From NCBI GenBank assembly GCA_016169945.1, contig JADLSH010000377.1:1976001-2040000 (forward strand): a stretch of 64,000 nucleotides of DNA, written 5' to 3'. This DNA is from Trachythela sp. YZ-2020. Its lineage: Eukaryota > Cnidaria > Anthozoa > Malacalcyonacea > Clavulariidae. The notes beneath the pieces were generated by a model that was not told where the DNA came from, did no database searches, and saw only the letters and a list, made by a program, of their open reading frames with translations. A program made the position numbers and the translations under genes. Positions 23,220-36,087 of the stretch are shown one piece after another (within the stretch, counting starts at the first letter, position 1; every line of letters starts with the position of its first letter).

Positions 23220-24003
23220 AACATATAAACTTACTTACATAGAGACTTGCTTATAAAATGAGTGCAAAACTATTTTTGAAAAAAGTTTGCAAAAAGGAAG
23301 TCTTCTCGAGGCTTGAAATCGCGCATGCGCATAACTTACAAAACCGTCCCGTCCATGACAAAAAAAAATGGCGGACGACTTTGCATTCCACAATGTTTTT
23401 ACATACCCGGGCGTAAATATCCAAGCGGAATTAGTACCCTCGCACGGCGCTTCGCGCCGGCTCGGGGATAAATCTGGACCGTCGAACATCGTAGGATAGT
23501 GATTTTGAGCGCTCGTATCTTTGGCGCCCCTCATCCAAAACGGACGAAAATACCACCAATCGATTCAGCAAACAAACTGTTCTTGGCTTATGCCAACCAA
23601 ATTGCTAAACACATTGTTTTACAGATCTCCGTGAGTTTTAACCTTAGTAATCTGGTATATTTATTATATCGGTAAACTAATTATATATTCAGTACATTTG
23701 GTCGATTATAACTTCTGTTTTAAAAACCGTTTATTTTCGCTCATACACCGTTTCATAGAGCTTTAAAAACAGTACCTACTGACCAACGTTCAAAGAAAAA
23801 CAATAAAAATTGACAAAGTTACGGCGAAATTTGAAATCTTAGCGCGCGGCCAAACTGGACTTTCAGACAAAAACAACCGGAAGAGGCCCAAAGACCATGT
23901 TGCTATGTTTTTTAAGTGGCCGGAATGCGAATTCCCCAGGGTAAAATACCCTATATAATATTTTTTGTCGTGACTGAAGCGCTTAGGCAAACCACAAACT
24001 GTG
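23220..24003. other. No gene seen
   Basis: Contains a GC-rich hairpin word, cggcgcttcgcgccg, near 23445. No ORF with recognisable content. Confidence 0.4.
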
Positions 24004-24011
24004 GGCAAACC

Positions 24012-24158
24012 ACAGCCTCGTACCCAGGCGCTTTAATGTGCTAAGCGGTTGCGTGACGCACGCGTGGAAACTTGTAGTGCGTAGCCACGACGGGACGGGT
24101 ATCCCGCGCGCTCGTGACGTAACCGTGTAGCAAGCCAAAGCGCCTGGGTACGAGGCTG
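24012..24158. mobile_element. hAT-like MITE (CAGCCTCGTACCC ends)
   Basis: Ends are cagcctcgtacccaggcgct and its inverted partner agcgcctgggtacgaggctg. Flanking octamers ggcaaacc (24004-24011) and gacaaacc (24159-24166) differ at one base, fitting an 8-bp duplication. GC-rich interior, no ORF. Confidence 0.75.
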
Positions 24159-24166
24159 GACAAACC

Positions 24167-25027
24167 ATATATAGTCAAACTACGGCAAGCACATGGGTGC
24201 TGAAAAATACACGATAATTAAATTAAATAAAATACTTCTACTCGTCGTATCGAAGCAAAACTTTCTACAAGAAATACACACATAAAAATCTAAATTTTCG
24301 AATGGAGAAGTCTATTGTCAAATCCAAGAAATAAAGAAGATATTAAAGATTGTTTGAGTTGAACTGGAGGTATGTTTGGGATTAAACTTTTGGTATTTTT
24401 TATTCCGTAATGTTTAGTCGGCAACATAACCCACTGTTAAAAAGCTTATTTTGTATGGATTCCAATGGTGTTAGTTTCATTTACGGAATCTACATTGAAA
24501 AAGCGACTCTCGCAAACGTACTCAGGTCGTAATTTCTAAATTATCTTTACGTGAAAGAAAAAAGTAGCTTCAGCGCGAAGATGTCTACGGTAAGAACATG
24601 TTTTATTTGAAAATACGCTCATCTCGCATTAACCTATGCATATTCGTGGTGAGGCCTACACTAAAGATGCTGAGCGATTTCGAACGGAGGATTATGGTTA
24701 CGTTTGGGGTAGATTTGATGTAAGGGTTAGGGTCGGGCTATGCGGGAAAATGGGCAATTCCTCAACAAACAGTAATAGTTGTCTTGGCCTTTTTCGGAGC
24801 TCACGTCAGGGCCTTTTTAACTAATATACTGGAGGGGCCAAAGCCCCCCCCCCCAGCCCCCATGTTGGCCCCCAGTAAGCTATTTTGCCCCCCTCCCCCA
24901 GTAAAGGTCCCTTTTGTCCAAAGTATAAGCAAAAAAGGGGGAAAACTGAGTTTAGAGGAAAGTTATGGTATTCTCACAACAAAACCTGGCTCCGTTTAGA
25001 TGGGATATATCAAAAATTGTCTCTGAA
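24167..25027. other. No gene seen
   Basis: AT-rich with two C-rich runs at 24843-24910. No supported gene. Confidence 0.4.
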
Positions 25028-25166
25028 AATGTAGGAAATCAAGCCACGGAGACTCAAGAATACAAAAAGTTTCTGGGGGAGACCCGCACCTGTAATACAC
25101 CACCTACTTGTTACGTCCCCTTTCGATGCTGCCCCCCCCCCACTAACGATTTCTTAAAAAAGGCCC
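25028..25166. repeat. Dispersed repeat, copy 2
   Basis: Diverged copy of 2562-2720 in the same orientation. See that entry for shared words. Confidence 0.6.
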
Positions 25167-25649
25167 TGGCTCACGTCAACTGTTCCAGTAGCCTGCACGG
25201 CTACGGTTCAATTTTGCTGGGAACATACTAGATACAGTATCAAATATATTAACTCATCAGACGGAAATTGTGATTTTTGTCATGAATGATTATCGACAAT
25301 TTTACGAAGATAAACTTATCAGATATTTTGTCCAACAGACTTTTAGTCTGTTTTGTTTACTGTGAGCAACTATATTTTGGGTTTTCATCATGTATATAAT
25401 TAGAGACAATAGTACATAAACCTGTTTTTCATATATCATAATTAATCGACGTTAATCGCAAATGCATTTGCGTGCTTGTGCTTTTGTCAAGCTCGTGTAA
25501 GAATGTAAGTCATGTAAGCCAAGTATGTTACAATCACACTCAGAAAAATATTTGTCGAATGCCTATAGCTGTAGCATGCACTGTCAAAATGTGTTAATTA
25601 CGAAAAAGCCCATATCATTACCCCGGCGACTAAACGCTCAATAGAGCGT
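25167..25649. other. No gene seen
   Basis: Non-coding AT-rich stretch. Confidence 0.4.
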
Positions 25650-25928
25650 CTTGTTTGTTTTAAGTTCGTTGAAGTTTAACCCTGATGATGTTGACCATGT
25701 GCACAGATGATTTAAATCATTTTGCAGTAAATTTGCGTCCGTTTGGGAGTTAATCGTTTAAAATAGTTTAGTATCATCAGCACAGAAGGAAACAGAAGAA
25801 TAGGTGACAGTATCATGTATATCATTAACGTAGAGACGGAATAGTACAGATCCAAGAATAGAACTTTGAGGTATACGCCTGAAGTAACTGCGAGGGAAGA
25901 TGAAGTACCGCCGGCAATAGTAAAGACC
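25650..25928 (-). pseudogene. LINE reverse transcriptase, downstream piece
   Basis: Minus-strand RT palm: IPQSSILGSVLFRLYVNDI and CADDTKLF (expected FADD). A LQNDLNHLCTWS-type segment follows in another frame to about 25650. The upstream half of the same RT is at 29492-29925, and the Harbinger transposon separates the two. The break falls just after the KQRVT motif of RT. Confidence 0.85.
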
Positions 25929-26178
25929 TTTAGATTTCTGCTTGGACGTCAAACGGCAAACCGCGAACCGCGGTTTGCGGTTACGTCTTTTACATATAGT
26001 TTTTAGACCTTTTCAGTTTTCGCGCTTTTTTCAATATATTTTTGTACAAGCAATGGCAGGTGTTAGAAGGTTAGTTTTAAAGGCATTAAGCTAGTTTTTT
26101 AGTTTTATACTTATAAATAATTTGTGTTAACAAAAACATAACCTTTTCAGACGTGATTTAAATGATATATTGGAAATA

Positions 26179-27418
26179 ATGGCGTACGATTCGGACAGCA
26201 GCACTTCCAGTTCAAGTGACGAAGATGTGGACATGTTGTTTTTGGGCACACTATTTAACCCGACACTGAAAATTGGACACAGATTGGATTTTCAAGCTCT
26301 CAGTGACGGCGAGTGCTTAGAAATGTTCATGTGTGTTAACACCTGGAGGTTATTTTGCCACTGGCATTGCTCTATAAACTTATACATGGCGTTTTTAATC
26401 TTCATATACTAACAGGTTTGAGAAGAATGACATCGAGCGTCTATTCACGTCGTTATGCTTACCAAACAAGTACAAATGTAGACAAGGCACAACAGCGACT
26501 GGGCTAGAAGCTCTAATGATAATGTTAAGAAGGTTGACATATCTTAATAGATGGTCTGATCTTGTACCTCTGTTTGGAAAAAGTGACTCCCAATTGAGCC
26601 TGATTTTCAACACGGTTAATATATAATAGTTAGTTATGTCATTAAATAATTTCTAGTATTAGGCTTTCTTTTCCTGTTTTAGTATAATCCTTATGGTACA
26701 ATTCTATGTCCAGATTATAGAAGCCTGGCTAGATCTCCAACAATTCTCAGATGCAATTTATGCAAAAGGTGCTCCCCTCCAAACCTGCTGGGGATTCATT
26801 GATGGTACTGTGAGGCCTATAGCAAGACCAGTGCGCAATCAGAGGATTATGTTCAGTGGTCATAAAAGAGTACAGTGCATAAAAATTCCAGGTATAACGT
26901 TTAAATTGTGTATCATATCGATCTCAAATACGCAATGTGTCAATCCCAATAAGTGTCATTTACTTTCTTTGTAGTCAATTCATGCACCTAATGGCCTCAT
27001 TTCCCATATGTATGGTCCCATTGAGGGTAGAAGGCATGATGCCTTTATGCTGGCAGCAAGCGGTGTGTGTGCAAACTTACAGGAACTGGAGGATGCTAGA
27101 GGCAGGGGAGAAGGCTACGTCATTTATGGTGACCCAGCTTATGGCGTTACCAGATCCATCTTGGCACCATTCCGTGGTGCCAATTTGACAGAAGACCAGA
27201 AGCAGTTTAACAAAAGAATGAGGAAAGTCAGGGTTAGCGTTAAGTTGGGTTTTGGAAAAATCACCACTTATTTCGCTCATTTAGATTTTAAGAAAAATTT
27301 GAGGGTCCTAGTAGGTGCTCTTATGACAAATTGCCATACGTGCTTATATGGGTTCCTATCAAGTAAATTATTTGAGGTTGATCCACCATGCCTGGAAACA
27401 TATCTACTAAATGAGTAA
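26179..27418 (+). pseudogene. Harbinger DDE transposase
   Basis: Four exons are visible: 26179-26330, 26416-26614, about 26683-26891 and 26975-27418, with GT..AG borders. The N-terminus has a Ser/Asp-rich stretch, then a helical domain (KNDIERLFTSLCLP, LEALMIMLRRLTY). The core has GFIDGTVRP (first D), YGPIEGRRHD and YGDPAYG (second D). The third catalytic position normally sits in a VEWGFGK motif. Here it reads VKLGFGK (near 27243), so the glutamate is lysine. Frame errors also occur in exon 3, near 26700 and in the A run at 26880. The catalytic site is lost. Confidence 0.88.
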
Positions 27419-27545
27419 CACATTGTAGAATTTCAAAAACCATTGTAAGTAACAACTTAAATTAATGAAAAACCTTGTTAAAATATGAACATGAATAACA
27501 TAAGAATAATATAAGAACAAACGTTAACGAATAAACTGTTAAATA

Positions 27546-28961
27546 TTACATCTCATTTTGTAATAATTCTAACATCATTCTTCTTGCTGCCATTTCCATC
27601 GTGAAACGCATTTTCCTTTCTTCAGTCTCTTTTTTTCAAATTTTCTCTTTCTGTTTTAATCTCTTTCTGTTTAATTGTCAAACCCTTTCTGTTTAATTCT
27701 GCTTTCTTTTCATGTTTGTCACTTAACATCTGCACTGCAGATAACTTGCTAGCTCTTTGTTTAACCTTTTTAATTTCCTAGACAGGATACAAAAAATGAT
27801 AAGTTATAATACAATAATTCCTCATGAAGAAATGCTGTAAAAGCACTTTAGTAAATAATTGAAATTAATACAAAGTACTATACCTCTTTTCTTCTTCTCT
27901 TGAGGAGAATTGTGTTCTTCATCTTCATCACTGGATGATGTATCACTGGAGTCATCCAGTTGTCGTTTCTCTGCAGCGAATAGATAATGAGAATATAAAG
28001 CAAAAAACAACTCTGTATGCAAATAAAGTAATTAATCCCTTCCACTGACCAAGGATATAGCATACAAATACATAATTTTTGTAAATCTAATCAGCCCTCT
28101 CTGACAAGCCCCCTTTCTTAGATAAAGAAATGTATAAAGCCTGTGCATTAAGCCCAAGCTTGTTCCTGAAACTAAGCATTAGTTTAAACCAGATAAAACA
28201 ATTATCCCCTTCTCTATCTAGCCTCCCCCCAACCCCTTCCAGTTATCCCTTCCCATTGCAAAGTGCACCTGAAATACATAAGTTCAGATGTGGCTAATCA
28301 GTGGTTTTATGGTATGTTACATAAATACGAACCAGCCATTCCTGCTAGGGCTGCTTGTCTCATGTAACGCCCTCTATGTTCATCTTCTTCAATCTTTTTT
28401 CTTTTCACTTCCTTTTGTTACTCTCTAGCCTCTTTCAAATCACGACGAAAAACTGTTATGTCCTCAAGAAGAGCATTTAACTCAGTGAAATCCTCCTCAG
28501 TGCCAGATCTGTCAGAGATATAGCAAATATTTTCCCCCATTGTACAGGTAGTCACTGGAAAGCTACGCAATTAATATCTTCATACACTGGGAGAGTAATA
28601 AAGTTACGACTTGTGCTATACCTTCAACTTAATGTTGTTCATATACTAAACTTCCACCCCACCCACTTTAAAAATCTAAGTGAAGTATCCCTACAGGAAC
28701 TTTTTTATGCTACTCCAAATAAGCAATCATGTCGTAATATGTTATATCTCTTAAGTGCTGCAGAGTCATCAAAAGTCTTTCCAGTCTTTCTCTACAGCTT
28801 CTGGCCTTTAGAACTACTGCTTTTCCAATTGTTAAAGAAAATATTGGATTAGGGCGACTGGCGATGTTATCCCAATCGCTAGGTTTTTCAGGTCTGGTTG
28901 CCACAACTTCCTTTGCTAAATCAACATCGTGTTGCAACATAGGCCATCTGAATGGACCCAT
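27546..28961 (-). pseudogene. Harbinger Myb/SANT-like partner protein
   Basis: Starts MGPFRWPMLQHDVDLAKEV at 28961 and contains WDNIA and KARSCRERLERLL, the DNA-binding trihelix found in the second Harbinger protein. A later exon (about 28535-28335) encodes SGTEEDFTELNALLEDI and ends REARE-like before an in-frame TAA, after which QKEVKRKK continues. A Ser/Asp-rich piece lies at 28000-27890, and the C-terminal helix (MEMAARRMMLELL) at about 27630-27550 is shifted by one frame. In intact elements this protein brings the transposase to the ends. Confidence 0.8.
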
Positions 28962-29491
28962 TCTGAATCTTTGTTATTACTCTAAATAAAACAAACAAAT
29001 TTATATTATAAAATCAAACAATGAAATTCAATTGACATTTATTAACTGCTGAAATAGCATTTCTAATAACAAGATTTTAAAAAGATAGTGAAGCTATTCC
29101 TACACTTTTAGTAGCTAGAATATCTTCGTATTAAAATGCAATACAACACTATAAATATAATATATCTTATCAATATATGGCAGCCATTTTGAATGCACGA
29201 TATTCCCGTGACCACTTCAATTTCGAGAAATCACCATGCTTAAAAGATTTAATCGACCTCAATCATTATTTGTATTTAAAGACTAAAGGTATACCAACAA
29301 AAATGGACTATAATTACACGAGATAATTCGACTAAATAGGTATAAAAAGCTTAAGGGAAATTACTTACGTGAAAAATCGTCCCTGGCGTTGAAAACCTCA
29401 AGAATATACGCAAACGCAACCGCTGGGATGTAGTCACGTGGTCTCTTGACGTTTGCGGTTTGACGTTTCAGCCAAAAAACGAAAATCTAAA

Positions 29492-29925
29492 TGTCTCTAG
29501 TAACACGTTGTTTCCGTCCGGATAGATAGGAAGAGAACCAAGAATGGAGGTTTCCCCTTATGTTAATATTCTGTAGTTTGTCCAATAGTACATCATGTCG
29601 AACTCTGTCAAATGCTTTGCTCATGTCCAAGTAAATTATGTCTGTCTGTTTTCCGTTGTCGAGTTGTTGGCCATTGCACTCCAAGACCTGTACTAACTGC
29701 GTTGTGCATGATCGACCCGGAATAAAACCGTGCTGATTGTTACTAGCGTATTGAAGGAAATGGTCTCTTGTTTTGACTAGTATGCAACATTCGAGAACTT
29801 TTTAGATATTTGACAAAAGAGAGATAGGTCGATAGTTTGAGACATTATCACGCTTTCACTTTTTCAACACTGGTACGATGTTGCTAGTCTTCCAGTCAAA
29901 CCCAACAGCAAAAGACATCCCATTT
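29492..29925 (-). pseudogene. LINE reverse transcriptase, upstream piece
   Basis: Minus strand: QHGFIPGRSCTTQL near 29740, then TDIIYLDMSKAFDRVRHD and WFSSYLSGRKQRV (29684-29487). It is the upstream continuation of 25650-25928. Its 5' side stops at 29926, where a plus-strand LINE begins. Confidence 0.85.
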
Positions 29926-32196
29926 TAAATTAGTCCATTTGAACATTAGATCGTTACGCAACACTGCTCTCTTGATACAGATCAAGGAATTCCTTTTAAA
30001 GACAAAAACTGAAGCTCTTACACTATCAGAAACGTGGTTAAACACTACGATAACGAATGCCGAGATCTTCATCGAAGGTTATACATTATATAGACAATAT
30101 CGCTTAAGTAAACGTGTAGGTGGTGTTTGCGCATACATCTGAAATGACATTACGGTCTCCAAACAAATTTCATCTGTTTCTGAAAACTATTTCCATCAGC
30201 TTTGGCTGAAACTTCAAAGTAAAAAGTTAAAAACTTTGGTGATATGCATATCCTATAGACCACCAGAATTAATGTCCATTTTCCTGCTGGAAACCAACTT
30301 GAAACCGAGTTTTGTCCAAGCACTTCTCCTAAATAAGTCTATTTTTATATTGGGAGATCTGAATTGCAACGTTATGAAGGATTGTCCAGAGAACACAGCA
30401 CTAGGAAACTTCATGCTTGAGATGAACTTGAACCAATTAATCACAACACCAACTAGAATAACAGACACTAGTGAGTCGTTAATTGACGCGATAATAACTT
30501 CAACTTCCCATCTTGTTAACGAAAGTGGTGCCATGGATACTATTATAAGTGATCATTTACCGGTGCAAGCAGTTCTTAATATGAAGCTACCCAAGCCACC
30601 ACCACAATATATCCTAACGCGAAGCTACAAGGACTATGACGGCGAAAGGTTCACTGCCCACCTTGCATCAAGATCGGAAGAGCTTATTTCCATCTTTTCG
30701 GATTACAATGTCAATTCCAAACTCGACAAGTTCAACAACGTTCTTCTTACAACTTTGGCTGTCCATGCTCCAGTCAGAATACCTAAGATCCAAAATCGCT
30801 CTTGTCCCTTCATCACCACAGATATAGAAACCAAATGTCCCACAGAGATCAACTCCACCGTCGTTACAAACGAACACGTGATATCGATGATTGGAGAGCA
30901 TTTAAAAACGTCCGAAGATGTGACAATTCTACTCTAAAAGCTTCTGAAAAACAACACGTTCGAACTGAAGTTAACTTCCATAAAGATAATTCTAGATCGT
31001 TGTGGAAAGTGATTAACAGGTGCATTCCATCTAAAGATAAAATAATTTTGACTTATCCCAAAAATACATTAGAGGTGGCCAACGATTTCAACCAGTTATT
31101 TCAATCTTTGGGAAAAAGAGCTGCCGAAACAGCTAAAATGTTAGTCCTACAAAATAATCTAAATATATCAACTGAGTTGGAGCTTCAGAATAGGAGATCT
31201 GAACTCTTCTCTACGGGATTGTTCAAGTTCACTCCAGTCACATGCACAGAGGTGCAACGCATAATAACAACAATGCCTTCGAACAAATCTCCAGGACCGG
31301 ACAAAATCAGCATGCGGATTATTAAGGATTGTCTTCCGGTCATACTCGGTCCATTGACAGACATCATTAATATCTCATTTACCACCTCGGCGTTCCCTGA
31401 GTGCTGGAAAATTTCAGAAATTATTCCACTATTAAAAGAAGGTGATCATGAAGTTGCTGCAAACAGCCGCCCACTTTCAATGCTTAAAGTACTATCAAAG
31501 ATCTGCGATTTAGCGGTTTTCTTAACCTCACTGACCGCCTATCCTCCCAACAAAGTGGAAACCAAAAGTATCATTCAACTGAAACACTCAGTATATTAGT
31601 CAATGATTTTTTGCTAAAATCGATGGACAACAAAAAGCTTACTGCTCTAGTCCTTTTGGATCTCTCAAAAGCATTTGATAGCGTGGATCATTCAATCCTG
31701 TTAAAGAAACTAAGCAATATTGGGGTTTCAGGTGAAGCCCTTAACTGGTTTGAAAGCTACATTTCAGATAGAAAGCAGTTCGTTCACATTGGCTCCTCGG
31801 TATCCAAATTCCTACCAATCACCCACGGAGCCTCATGGAGCAATATTGTCATCGCTATTGTTCTGTATTTATATAAACGACCTTTCAAGAGTACCACAAG
31901 CATCTGAGTTAGAATCATTCGTCGACGATTCTAAGATCTTCATGTCATTTCCAATCGAAGATACTGCTATTGCAAAAACAAAGATAGAAGAGGACCTCAA
32001 ATTGGTCGCAACCTGGTTTTTCGAAAATAAACTGTTGATAAGCCCCGAGAAGACAAAGTTACTCCTGATAGGAACTCGTCAACTGCTCGGTAAGCTCTTA
32101 GAAGAGATGACAATTACATTTCTTGGTGAAGGAATTACACCAACTACAAATACCAAAGACCTAGGTTTAACCCTAGATAGTTATCTAACAAGCTAA
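29926..32196 (+). mobile_element. APE-type LINE, 3'-truncated
   Basis: Plus-strand LINE starting at the endonuclease N-terminus (NIRSLRNTALL at 29941) and ending inside RT at a stop near 32196. After that the sequence is unrelated. No 3' tail is present, so the 3' end was lost by a later rearrangement. Confidence 0.85.
29939..32196 (+). pseudogene. LINE endonuclease and reverse transcriptase
   Basis: Endonuclease: SETWLN near 30028, RVGGVCAYI near 30115, ILGDLNCNV near 30347, SLIDAIITS near 30475 and SDHLPVQ near 30550. The RT side has NKSPGPDKIS near 31281, a degenerate NSRPLSML, LVLLDLSKAFDSVDHS near 31650, a HGASW block in place of PQGS and SFVDDSKIF (31916-31941) at the catalytic site. 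FADD has become FVDD. Frame changes occur near 30140, 30810-30935, 31595 and 31830. The pieces line up with one polyprotein, as in the LINE at the window start. Confidence 0.86.
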
Positions 32197-33989
32197 CATC
32201 AACTGTGCACGTATGATCGTCACAGCGTGCGTGAGAAAAATATAATCAGGATATAATGGTACAGATTGCGTGACTGTGTTTTATGGCGAGAGTACATTGT
32301 GCTTTTAGTAACTATTTTGAATATTCTACTTTTTCCTTCAAATTTTCTTCGTTTCTCAGGAATTTCCTTCAAAATTTCATTTCCTACAATTTTCCATCAT
32401 TTTGTCAAAATTTCGTTGCGAAAGGAAATTTCCTTCAAATTGAAACCACTGCTCACAACCAAATTCAAGAATTCCATGGTACGACTTCTGAAGTTTTCCT
32501 GAATTTTTGCATGCCAAAAAATGTGTACTCTAAGAAACTAGACTACAATCCTAACCAGAATCACGAACGATACTCCTTTATAACTTTGACTTTTCTTATT
32601 ACAAAACTACAATAAACTATTCATTAACTCCCGATTCGCCCTCCCCCCAAAGAAAATAATGTTGGAATTACTGCAAATGCTTTAACTGTTTTCTTAAATT
32701 ATAAACAACATTGATTAGTAGGGGTAAGAATTTGCGTTAATATTAAGAAAAGTTGGTCCAATATTTGGTTGTGTTGCAGATGTTTTGTCCAGGATTGTAC
32801 CTGGTGTTCTTTGTTGGTGGTGTAAACCAGGTATCCACCTGGGAAAAATTGGCCTCATAAACGATATTTTCTGCACTTGAGGGCAGTTATATAATGTGTT
32901 ATAGAACACAAGACGAAACTGGCTGATGTCATTGACCCATTCTTGTTGAACCTTCATTAACAATTACTGGTCACTAAATTGGGGCCTGTGCCCCCCAACT
33001 TTGTTACCGTCGGGCATTTGGGCAAAACACATCTGTAGTTCGGGCAAAACATGTTTCATATCAAAATAAGGCAAAAATCCTACAGAGACGTAATCAAATT
33101 GAAAAATTAAGTGTGTTAGTTTAGAAACGTGTTTGGTAAACGGACAAATAAAAGAATACTTCGTTTTTGCGTTTCACTTTATTTATAAGTGCTTCGAAAA
33201 ATACTTTGGTACTTTTAATTCTTTAAGAATTAATAGCCCGTAAGAACTTGCGCCTCCGTCATTTGCAGCTGCAACACTGATCCAGCAGTAATTCATACAA
33301 GCGCATACACGATGTTACATAACACAACTTAACGTAGGCGTCCCGCGTCGAGCAAACTAATGCTGTGCCCACCCAAATAAGATGAGCCCCGTACGCCTAT
33401 GAATGCACTCATGGACAATTGTTAGCGATCACTGAAGGAGAACTTGACTTCAGGTAGACAAAAATTTCTACTTATCAATTATCTAAGACAATGGCACTGC
33501 AGAAGCATCGGCGACTTATTAAAACCAGGCTTAGAGTGTTTTTCAATGCGACTGGGATAAATGTTCCCATACAAATTAAATCTCAGAGATTACTCATAAA
33601 TGTTTTAAAAGACAGCTATTTTGTGGGTTGCCAAACGCGCAAAGAATCACTTCCATGATATTCACTCTTTAAATGTTTCCTCCCTTTCTCAGTATTATTT
33701 AGACTTGTCACAACTCGAAAGTATTGTATTTTGACAAAATTAATAGTCAATTGGCCAATAGTAGAGCTTGGTAGAGCATTCCTTGGATGTTATTGGCAGG
33801 GTTATTCAGCATTCAGCGAAAACGGCACTTCGATGAAACCCAGGATTACGCCACTCAAAACAGCGGAATATTTATGTTTGCCTTTAGTAGTCTGCCCTCT
33901 TGAAATTATCAGTATCAAAGCAGTTATACATCGAGATCAAAGAGTGACATTATAAATGCGTCACTTAAATGCAGGTTGTCGCTGATTGT
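32197..33989. other. No gene seen
   Basis: Non-coding. A T-rich stretch with repeated ttccttcaaatt words lies at 32325-32440, resembling the TTCCTTGC-rich MITE at 20838. Small ORFs here (for example minus 32963-32715) show no domain. Confidence 0.4.
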
Positions 33990-34640
33990 TTACCAGCTAA
34001 CAGTTAACAAGACGACAGCATTATATCTGATGCGCAGATAAAAATACAAAATGAATTTTAACATATTTATTTTACATTCAATACATTAAGTGCCAAATTC
34101 ATGCATATATACTTCAGGTGTGTTAGAGAAACAAATAGTAAAATGTTGTTTAACTTAACCTTCCTAACTTCATTATATAAAGAAACTGTCAAGTCCGTTT
34201 CGTTGCCTGAATTCGTAAGAAAGACACTTACCGCGAGTAATGCGCTGTCATTAAGGCATGGATTGATAGGCTTAGAACAATGTTCGAAGTGAGGCTAACA
34301 CAATGGAAAAATGAACAATAACACGTATCGAAAGGGATGGTTCTTTATGTAGCCCTACACCAATTATAGACTGTGATAATATATAGCTTATAGGGTTAGG
34401 ATTCGGGTTGGGTTGGGTTGGGATGGGGGTTACGGTTAAACTATAGTTTTCGTGTAAGGCAACATAAACTCTAATTATCTATATAGTTTTAGTATATCTT
34501 TTACAGGTTCCTTTCACCATAAGTCATCCTTTTTTTACAGACCAAAATTTTCTTTGTAACTGAAGAAGACCACGGGAAAAGTTGAATTTGAAATATTTCA
34601 ATAAAATGTCCTACGAAATTTGTCGTTGAAGTATTTATCC
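33990..34640. repeat. Segmental duplication, copy 1
   Basis: Diverged copy of parts of 37980-40470. Shared blocks include aaaatgaattttaacat.tttatttta, aagtccgttt..ttgcctgaatt, acacgtatcgaa and gggaaaagttgaatttgaaa. The block order is the same, so this is a tandem-type duplication of one locus. Confidence 0.65.
34380..34440 (+). repeat. GGGTT-rich run
   Basis: Several ggttgg/gggtt words in a row (gggttgggttgggttggg). It could form a G-quadruplex. It is too short and irregular to be a telomere. Confidence 0.5.
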
Positions 34641-34676
34641 TAGGTGAGCATTACCAATAAGTAAGTGGTGTAGCCA

Positions 34677-35829
34677 TGGCAACCAAAATGGGGCGAAAAA
34701 TGCAAATTTATTCGTTGGTTTTGTGAAAAAGCAGATCGTCGAGCAATACAATGTACACTGATCCCATACCTGATTACCTTGGTAGGTACATTGATGACTG
34801 TCTCGGCACAGCATGCATCCTGTTCCCGAGGAGAGTTGGAGAAGTTTATTAACTTTGTTAATAACTTCCACCCAGCACTCCAGTTTACATGGGAGATCAG
34901 TGAGACCAGTCTATCGTTCTTAGATATACTTGTATCTATCAATGGCAATAGAGTTGTTACTTCTGTGTTCTACAAGCAGACTGAATCTCATAGCTATCTT
35001 CTCTTTACTTCTTCCCACCCCAACCACACTAAAAGGTCTATTCCCTTCTCTCAGTTCCTCCGCCTTCGCCGCATTTGCAGTGAAGATGAGGACTTCTACA
35101 CGAAAAGTCAGGAAATGAGAAACTTTTTTGACCAACGCGGTTATCCAACCCCTCTCTTAGATACTGCCTGTTCGAAGGCCTCCAATATTCCTCGATCTGA
35201 AACCCTTAGAGACCATGTGTCTAATGTTCCCAAAAACAAAATACCCCTAGTTTTCGGTTACCATCCCTTCAATTTCAAAGTAAGGGATGTCAATAGGAAG
35301 AATTTTAATATATCTTGAAAAACGACCCTGAAACATCTTCCATTTTCACCAATAATCCTTTAGTCTCGTTTCGAAATCCGTGAAACCCTAGTTCACAGCT
35401 CTCTGCCACAGGACTCGTCGTCACCTAATGGCACGTTTCCTTGTGGTGTGAAGCTGTGTAAAACCTGTAAGTATATAGATTCTTCCATTACAATTTCGAC
35501 ACCAAATCTAAGTACACCATGTGCACCTCCTCTCATCTCATCTACTGTATTTCATGCAGTAAATGTGTGATGCTCTATATTGGTGAGACTGGTAGATGTT
35601 TAAAGATAAGGTTTGGTGAGCATCGTCGTGCTGTCGTAAACAATGATGCTAAACAACCTGTTGCCAGACATTTCAACTCTGGCAATCACAGTGTTTCAGA
35701 TATGAAAATTCGAGCTCTGTGTCCCATTTCTGGTAGTAACGATAGCCGCAAAAGCCAAGAAATGCGTCTCATTTGCCAACTGGGCACCATTCATCCTCTC
35801 GGCATTAATGAGCGGATCTCTTACATTTA
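34677..35829 (+). pseudogene. Penelope-like RT plus GIY-YIG endonuclease
   Basis: RT part: LFVGFVKKQIVEQY near 34709, GRYIDD (catalytic YxDD, near 34781), then FTWEISETSLSFLDILVS and SSHPNHTKRSIPFSQ. The frame stops at 35318. After a frame change the linker C-x-x-C motif (CGVKLCKTC) and the GIY-YIG nuclease follow (35519-35829): LIYCISC, MLYIGETGR, GEHRRAV, ARHFNSGNHS, and EMRLICQLGT near the end. The family inserts by target-primed reverse transcription with the GIY-YIG domain cutting. This copy lacks the RT fingers and is frameshifted. Confidence 0.87.
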
Positions 35830-36087
35830 ACTCCTATATGTCTGTTTATGCCTGCCATCAGCAGATACTCTACATCTCACCTTATCTAATATTTCGTTCC
35901 TTGTTTTCTGTCTTTCTTGCTTTGTTATCTTTGTTCGCTGCTCCTTATGATAATATATTTTGTGATGTGATTTCCATATTTTGTTTATAGTTTGTTTTAA
36001 TTAAATCCATCTGATTGGTTTATTTTTTATCACGTGATCTCTTTTGTATTCACTATGAAAGCACATGTTTTCCCCGACCCATTCTAC

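Larger units (their letters stand above)
25929..29491. mobile_element. PIF/Harbinger transposon with two genes
   Basis: Inverted ends read TTTAGATTTCTGCTTGGACGT on the left and TTTAGATTTTCG (minus strand) on the right. Further inside is a shared ACGTCAAAC word followed by caaaccgc-type repeats. Two converging genes, a DDE transposase (+) and a Myb/SANT-like partner (-), are the Harbinger arrangement. The target duplication is ambiguous (TTA on one side, TAA on the other). Both genes are broken. Confidence 0.85.

Noticed and set aside
34380..34440. Possible interstitial telomere
   Set aside because: The GGGTT words are irregular and too few; no TTAGGG array.
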